Position numbers and translations under genes: made by a program
The notes under the pieces: model-generated
What the model was told of the DNA's origin: nothing
Seen by the model: only the letters and a program-made list of their open reading frames with translations
The model's database searches: none
NCBI GenBank assembly: GCA_035289905.1
Contig: DATDVT010000003.1
Location: 1-9,680, forward strand
From: DATDVT01 sp035289905
GTDB taxonomy: Archaea; Nanobdellota; Nanobdellia; SCGC-AAA011-G17; GW2011-AR18
DNA: 9,680 nt
Direction: 5' to 3'
Part shown: positions 6,648 through 9,680 of the stretch, one piece after another
Numbering within the stretch: the stretch's first letter is position 1
Layout of the letters: every line of letters begins with the position of its first letter

Positions 6648-7378
6648 TTAGCACTCCTTTTTTCGAATACTTTTATAAAATGATTCGAAAAAAGTTTTTT
6701 ATTTAATCTAAATATCAAAAAACGGTCCACCCTATAAACAGTCCTCGGAAAAAATTTTGTAATGATGCTTAAATATAGTCTATTACCCAAAATGTGTGTT
6801 GGCTTAGATCTAATTTCTTTAAATCCTAAACTTTCTAGTTTATCCCTCAAATAGGAGTATTTTCTAAATTTAACATGAGGTAATGTATATGGAGGAAGAT
6901 TATTACTAAAGCTTTCATGTAAAATAATGTATTTCCTAGATAACTGAGAAAATTTTTCTAGAGTCTTACCCCACTCCTCATCATCTAGAATATGGTATAG
7001 AACATCAAAACAGTGAACAATATCAAAATCATTTTTTGGTAAGTTTAACCGATACAACGGAGAACATATAACTTTAACATTTTCTATATTTTTTTTAACA
7101 AGCTCTGTAGCATCTTCTGAAATATCAGCTCCAACTACACTAAAATTTTCATCTTTTAAGAATTTAGTAAAAGTTCCAATACCACACCCAGCATCCAAAA
7201 CTCTCAAGTTTTTATTCTTTAAATCTAATTCCTCTAGTAGTTTATCATACACCTCCATTACTATTTTATACATATAGAAATTATATATTTCGGAATACTT
7301 ATGTTGACCAACACCTATTAATCCCTTAGTTTCTCTGTGCCTTCTTACCCAATATCTATGATCATCTATTTTCTTCAT
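6644..7378 (-). CDS. Class I SAM-dependent methyltransferase, 244 aa
   Basis: Motif I is VLDAGCGIGTF (60-70). The acidic ribose-binding loop is VVGADIS (81-87), and DIVHCFDVLYHI (119-130) ends the motif IV region. The N-terminus is rich in Arg/His (DDHRYWVRRHRETKGL), and the C-terminal 50 residues are basic and aromatic, without clear helices spanning a membrane. It probably methylates a sugar, glycan or lipid intermediate of the pathway; the acceptor cannot be read from sequence. I place the start at the ATG at 7378 rather than at a TTG two codons upstream (7384). ATG is preferred and either choice keeps the domain whole. The gene overlaps the epimerase end by 17 bp. The ribosome site is weak (TTAGAGA). 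Its own 3' end carries the AGGAG site for the next gene. Confidence 0.87.
   Translation of the reverse strand: MKKIDDHRYWVRRHRETKGLIGVGQHKYSEIYNFYMYKIVMEVYDKLLEELDLKNKNLRVLDAGCGIGTFTKFLKDENFSVVGADISEDATELVKKNIENVKVICSPLYRLNLPKNDFDIVHCFDVLYHILDDEEWGKTLEKFSQLSRKYIILHESFSNNLPPYTLPHVKFRKYSYLRDKLESLGFKEIRSKPTHILGNRLYLSIITKFFPRTVYRVDRFLIFRLNKKLFSNHFIKVFEKRSAK
6654..6658 (-). promoter_or_regulatory. Ribosome binding site of the second methyltransferase gene
   Basis: The minus strand reads AGGAG, 6 bases before the ATG at 6647 and within the last codons of the preceding methyltransferase. Together with the ATGA overlap it indicates translational coupling of the two genes. Confidence 0.7.
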
Positions 7379-8447
7379 TTGCAATTTCTCTAACTATCAA
7401 CTTAGAGGGACTAAATTCTCTTTTTATTTTTTTCTTTTTAAATTCTTTATAGTTCTTAACAAAGTAATCTATCTTGTCTCTACTAAACTTAGACAATAAT
7501 ACATTTTCATTTAATCCCTCTTGTCTTTCAGTTTTATATCTAAATAACAAACAAGGCACCCCCAAATAAAAACCTTCTTCTTGATTGCTCCCACCATCAG
7601 AAATGACAAATTCTGAGTTCATCATTAACTTAATAAATTTAAGATAATCATAACGAGGTCTTAATTCAATATTTTTATTTTTTTCCAGTTTTGTGTATAA
7701 GTTGAATCTTTTTAATTGTTGTTCAGTGGGTTTATGAAGGATGAAAAGTAATTTATTTTTTCCAGAAATCTCCTCCAATAAACCAACAATTTTTTCTAAT
7801 TGATCTTTTTTAAAAATATTTTCAAATCTGTGTAATGTAACTATAGCATATTTATAATTAGGAATATCGACATTGACGCACTTAATTCTTTTTTTTGCTA
7901 ACTGTAAGGAATCGTAGAGTGTATTAATTCCAGTATTAATTTTCACACCCTTATAACTTTTAAGATTGTTTAAAGCCCATTCCCCTGGACAAAAGTAATA
8001 ATCGCTTAATTGAAATGTTAATATCCTCGTTATCTCTTCTGGAAATGGATTAAAGTAGTTAAATGATCTTAATCCTGATTCTACATGACCAACTCTGTTA
8101 CCAGAAAGCTTTCCCATTAGTGCACCAAGCAAGGTTGAAAAAGTATCACCATGAACTAAAACAATCCCCATTTTATCCCTCTTAAAAATTTTTTTCTTAT
8201 TAAAAATAGTTTTAATTAGATTTCCGTTTATCCAAAAAATCATTTGAAAAATACTAGTTACATCTTTTCCTTTTGACATTATGTAATCTGGTTCTTTTAT
8301 CCCAAAATCTTCTCTAAGTTCATCCATTACATCTTGATGTTGTCCAGTTAGAATAAAGTTATAACCAACATTTCTATTTTGAAGTTCTACCATTATGGGA
8401 GCCATTTTAATCAATTGTGCCTTAGTCCCTACAATAATATGAATCAT
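7362..8447 (-). CDS. UDP-N-acetylglucosamine 2-epimerase family protein (WecB-like), 361 aa
   Basis: This looks like a full-length GT-B-fold epimerase (Pfam PF02350), close in size to E. coli WecB. WecB interconverts UDP-GlcNAc and UDP-ManNAc. Landmarks in order are GTKAQLIKMAP (7-17), VHGDT (98-102), GHVESGLRS (120-128), PFPEEITR (134-141), TLHRFEN (204-210), SDGGSNQEEG (283-292) and TERQEG (306-311). Two positions depart from the classical family: GTRPE is GTKAQ here, and DSGGIQEE is DGGSNQEE. These mark a distinct subfamily whose substrate may differ. I choose the ATG at 8447 rather than the one at 8453, for two reasons. It forms an ATGA overlap with the GT2 stop (8444-8447), and AGGAG (8456-8460) is 8 bases upstream, whereas it would be only 2 bases from the other ATG. 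In the pathway it would provide an activated amino sugar. Confidence 0.85.
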   Translation of the reverse strand: MIHIIVGTKAQLIKMAPIMVELQNRNVGYNFILTGQHQDVMDELREDFGIKEPDYIMSKGKDVTSIFQMIFWINGNLIKTIFNKKKIFKRDKMGIVLVHGDTFSTLLGALMGKLSGNRVGHVESGLRSFNYFNPFPEEITRILTFQLSDYYFCPGEWALNNLKSYKGVKINTGINTLYDSLQLAKKRIKCVNVDIPNYKYAIVTLHRFENIFKKDQLEKIVGLLEEISGKNKLLFILHKPTEQQLKRFNLYTKLEKNKNIELRPRYDYLKFIKLMMNSEFVISDGGSNQEEGFYLGVPCLLFRYKTERQEGLNENVLLSKFSRDKIDYFVKNYKEFKKKKIKREFSPSKLIVREIANEENR

Positions 8448-9394
8448 TCCCATATCTCCTTCTTCTTATAATACAATAAATCTTCCTGAATTCTTCTTTG
8501 TCTATCCAGCATATCAGCTATTAAACCTAATATTATCAATAAAACTCCTAAAACAGTCAAGCCAACAGAAACCATTAATAAACTTTTAAAAGGAGAAGTT
8601 CTCCCAGTTAAAATATACCTAATTATCATAAATATCCCAGAAATTAATCCTAAAAGTAAACTAAACAGTCCAATAACACCAAAAAAAGCAAGAGGCTTAT
8701 AATCTCTAATACTTCTTATAATAATAGTTAAAGCCTGAAATATGTACTTAGGAACTGATTTAACAACTTTTGATTTTCCAAATTCTCTTTTAGCTTTAAC
8801 ATAAAGCGGAACTTCCATTATCCTTAAGCCTTTATTAGCAAGATCCAAAAACACTTCCTGAGTGTAAGTAAATTTTCCATACAAATTCAAGCGTAAAGCT
8901 GCTTCTCTTGAATAAACCCTAAACCCGCATTGAGTATCTGTAAATTTCTGCCCGACTAAAAACGAAGTTAAAGAAGTAAACATTTTATTTCCTATTTTTT
9001 TAATAAAAGGCATATTTCCAATTAAATGGCCATCTTTAAACCTGGTAGCAGTTACAAAATCAGCTTTATCATCTAAAATAGGTTCAATCAGTTTAGGAAT
9101 ATCCTCAGGATTAAACTGCCCATCAGCATCAACATTTACAATAATATCAGCTTTTCTTTTCAAAGCTTCCTCAATTCCAGTCCTGAAAGCCATCCCAACA
9201 CCTTTATTTGAAGAATGACTGACAACTCTAGCTCCATTTTCCTCAGCTATTTCTTTAGTTTTATCTTTAGAGCCATCATTTACAACAATAACCTCAGTTT
9301 TAGAGATCCTTCCATTAACCTCAGGAATTGATTTAATAACACTTCCAATAGTTAATTCTTCATTATACGCTGGAATTATAACAATTAGTTTCAT
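8444..9394 (-). CDS. Family 2 glycosyltransferase, dolichyl-phosphate sugar synthase type, 316 aa
   Basis: The N-terminal GT-A domain (about 1-230) has all expected motifs: IPAYNEE (7-13), VVNDGSKDKT (37-46), the metal/nucleotide site VDADGQF (88-94), TDTQCGFR (152-159) and REFGKSK (203-209). Two C-terminal membrane helices follow (about 233-259 and 270-294), then a charged cytoplasmic tail (DRQRRIQEDLLYYKK). This layout matches DPM1/GtrB/AglJ-like enzymes, which transfer a sugar from a nucleotide donor to a polyprenyl or dolichyl phosphate at the inner membrane face. It would supply the donor for the GT-C-like enzyme of the same operon. The sugar cannot be read from sequence. It is the first large gene of the operon. 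The ATG at 9394 is preceded by GGTGG and overlaps the stop of a 28-codon upstream ORF (ATGA). The stop overlaps the epimerase start. Confidence 0.92.
   Translation of the reverse strand: MKLIVIIPAYNEELTIGSVIKSIPEVNGRISKTEVIVVNDGSKDKTKEIAEENGARVVSHSSNKGVGMAFRTGIEEALKRKADIIVNVDADGQFNPEDIPKLIEPILDDKADFVTATRFKDGHLIGNMPFIKKIGNKMFTSLTSFLVGQKFTDTQCGFRVYSREAALRLNLYGKFTYTQEVFLDLANKGLRIMEVPLYVKAKREFGKSKVVKSVPKYIFQALTIIIRSIRDYKPLAFFGVIGLFSLLLGLISGIFMIIRYILTGRTSPFKSLLMVSVGLTVLGVLLIILGLIADMLDRQRRIQEDLLYYKKKEIWE
8456..8460 (-). promoter_or_regulatory. Ribosome binding site of the epimerase gene
   Basis: The minus strand reads AGGAG, 8 bases before the ATG at 8447 and inside the end of the GT2 gene. Its spacing decides between two in-frame ATG codons (8453 and 8447) in favour of the second, which also yields the ATGA stop-start overlap. 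Confidence 0.7.
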
Positions 9395-9477
9395 TTACCA
9401 CCCACCCAATACAAAACCCCCTTTTTACTAAATATCTTAAGAAAACTTAAAAACCTTTGTTTTAAAAATTTAATCAT
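9391..9477 (-). CDS. Possible 28-aa basic leader peptide, ATGA-coupled to the GT2 gene
   Basis: An ATG at 9477 opens a 28-codon frame whose TGA overlaps the GT2 start (ATGA, 9391-9394). This is the junction type used at three other places in the operon. The product begins MIKFLKQRF and ends YWVGGK. It is strongly basic (seven Lys/Arg, no acidic residue) and amphipathic. A G-run (9489-9493) lies 11 bases upstream of the ATG as a loose ribosome site. It may be a real small protein, a translated leader that tunes GT2 synthesis, or a remnant of a lost gene's 3' end. The TATA-like repeat at 9442-9453 lies inside it, so it would need transcription from further upstream. No homologue is recognised, and an ORF this short can occur by chance. 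Confidence 0.35.
   Translation of the reverse strand: MIKFLKQRFLSFLKIFSKKGVLYWVGGK
9395..9407 (-). promoter_or_regulatory. G-rich ribosome binding region of the GT2 gene
   Basis: The minus strand reads GGGTGGGTGGTAA directly before the ATG at 9394. GGTG is complementary to the 16S rRNA 3' end used by archaea, and two overlapping copies are present. The tract is unusually G-rich for this DNA and, with G5 at 9417-9421, could fold into a G-quadruplex that hides or exposes the site. Confidence 0.5.
9442..9455 (-). promoter_or_regulatory. Candidate TATA-box promoter proximal to the GT2 gene
   Basis: The minus strand reads GGTTTTTAAGTTTT, a TTTTTAAG-type archaeal TATA box preceded by an A-rich stretch (AAAACAAA). 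A start about 25 bp downstream would give an RNA with a leader of roughly 30 nt holding the GGTGG ribosome site, unlike the leaderless genes in the left half. The same element recurs at 9540-9553. Confidence 0.4.
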
Positions 9478-9539
9478 CGCCAATTCAACCCCCTATTAAA
9501 ACCCTCATTTAACCCCCCAATACTGTTTAATGGTTAAAT

Positions 9540-9553
9540 AAAACTTAAAAAGC
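9540..9553 (-). promoter_or_regulatory. Second candidate TATA-box promoter upstream of the GT2 operon
   Basis: The minus strand reads AGCTTTTTAAGTTTT across this point and nearly copies the proximal element (17 of 19 bases over 9537-9555 against 9439-9457). Transcription from here would begin near 9521 and include the short ATG at 9508 (7 codons, MRVLIGG) and the 28-codon ORF. It could equally be a relic of a duplicated leader. Confidence 0.3.
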
Positions 9554-9589
9554 TTCCTAAAGAATTATTTTTTCTGGATAAAAAGAAGA

Positions 9590-9679
9590 TCAATTAAAAA
9601 GCTCCTTGTAAAAGATTAAGAAGAATATCTCATATTTATATCGCCAAGTATTTTCTGACCCTGCATATTGTTCCATAAG
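9590..9679 (-). CDS. Possible 3' end of an upstream minus-strand gene
   Basis: A frame open from the edge encodes 29 residues with many aromatic and charged residues (SENTWRYKYEIFF, then FYKELFN-stop). This would suit the C-terminus of a membrane-associated enzyme. A second frame, stopping at 9616, also looks codable. The following sequence is T-rich (TCTTCTTTTT) on the minus strand, as at archaeal transcript ends. This is listed only because the edge hides the rest. Confidence 0.25.
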   Translation of the reverse strand, partial: LMEQYAGSENTWRYKYEIFFLIFYKELFN

Positions 9680-9680
9680 A

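Larger units (their letters stand above)
9439..9555. repeat. Imperfect direct repeat of a 19-bp promoter-like element
   Basis: Bases 9439-9457 and 9537-9555 agree at 17 of 19 positions, including a perfect 12-mer (AAAACTTAAAAA on the plus strand at 9442 and 9540). On the minus strand each copy is followed by TATTGGG, a G-rich tract and TAAATGA (ending near 9391 and 9505). The spacing from repeat to ATG differs (48 against 32 bp), so this is not a simple tandem duplication. Confidence 0.6.
9395..9680. other. Right-end non-coding leader region with G-tracts and a possible gene end
   Basis: About 286 bp carry no long gene. The region holds the GT2 leader, the 28-codon ORF, the repeated TATA-like element and five minus-strand G-tracts of 3 to 6 bases (runs at 9401-9407, 9417-9421, 9489-9493, 9502-9504 and 9513-9518). 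On the minus strand, two frames are open from the right edge: 9590-9679 (29 codons, ending FYKELFN) and 9616-9678 (20 codons, ending DINMRYSS). Either could be the 3' end of another gene of the cluster, but frames this short prove nothing. A 19-codon frame at 9505-9564, ending QYWGVK, looks like the tail of a lost gene. Confidence 0.4.

Noticed and set aside
6494..6706. Plus-strand 70-codon frame over the methyltransferase junction
   Set aside because: It is antisense to two well-supported genes joined by an ATGA overlap.
7379..7384. TTG start two codons before the methyltransferase ATG
   Set aside because: An ATG follows at once and no strong ribosome site favours the TTG.
8448..8453. Earlier ATG of the epimerase gene (two codons upstream)
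   Set aside because: AGGAG would be only 2 bases away; the ATG at 8447 has 8-base spacing and the ATGA overlap.
1..9680. CRISPR arrays, tRNA or rRNA genes, insertion sequences
   Set aside because: No regularly spaced repeats, cloverleaf or conserved rRNA segments, and no transposase-like protein was seen on either strand.

Overview
The window is AT-rich DNA that I read as archaeal, probably a small-genome or uncultivated lineage. Four lines of evidence support this. (1) Several genes have a TTTAAA-type TATA box centred about 25-28 bp before the start codon and no Shine-Dalgarno site, the pattern of leaderless archaeal transcripts. (2) Other starts use GGTG- or AGGAG-type ribosome sites and tight ATGA stop-start overlaps. 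(3) One protein resembles the archaeal DUF1616 domain. (4) The gene set is a surface-glycan cluster of archaeal type. A bacterial origin is not formally excluded.

Layout from left to right. A minus-strand membrane protein is cut by the left edge (start at 210). Next come a minus-strand Cys/Trp-rich orphan (245-730) and a minus-strand UPF0104 / LPG-synthase-TM family membrane protein (797-1741). A 55-bp bidirectional promoter follows, with a single central TATA box. It also drives a plus-strand pair: a surface-anchored beta-rich protein (1797-3317) and a four-helix membrane protein (3319-3726). The 3' end of that pair overlaps by 13 bp the end of a long minus-strand operon. In transcription order this operon is: G-rich leader with small ORFs (about 9550-9395), GT2 dolichyl-phosphate-type glycosyltransferase (9394-8444), UDP-GlcNAc 2-epimerase family protein (8447-7362), methyltransferase (7378-6644), methyltransferase (6647-5916), GT-C-like integral membrane enzyme (5911-4121) and a DUF1616-like membrane-anchored protein (4124-3714). 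An upstream minus-strand gene may end close to the right edge.

Functional reading (inference): the cluster makes and modifies a lipid-linked or surface glycan. The epimerase family protein would supply an activated amino sugar such as UDP-ManNAc. The GT2 enzyme would load sugar onto a polyprenyl-phosphate carrier. The GT-C-like protein would use that donor on the outer face of the membrane. The methyltransferases could decorate the glycan, and the UPF0104 protein could serve in membrane-lipid or carrier handling. The divergent plus-strand pair encodes a candidate surface protein. The oligosaccharyltransferase (AglB/Stt3) and a recognisable flippase are not in this window.

The least ordinary parts are the duplicated, G-rich leader ahead of the GT2 gene with a 28-codon ATGA-coupled ORF, the symmetric leaderless bidirectional promoter, and the variant active-site motifs of the epimerase homologue.
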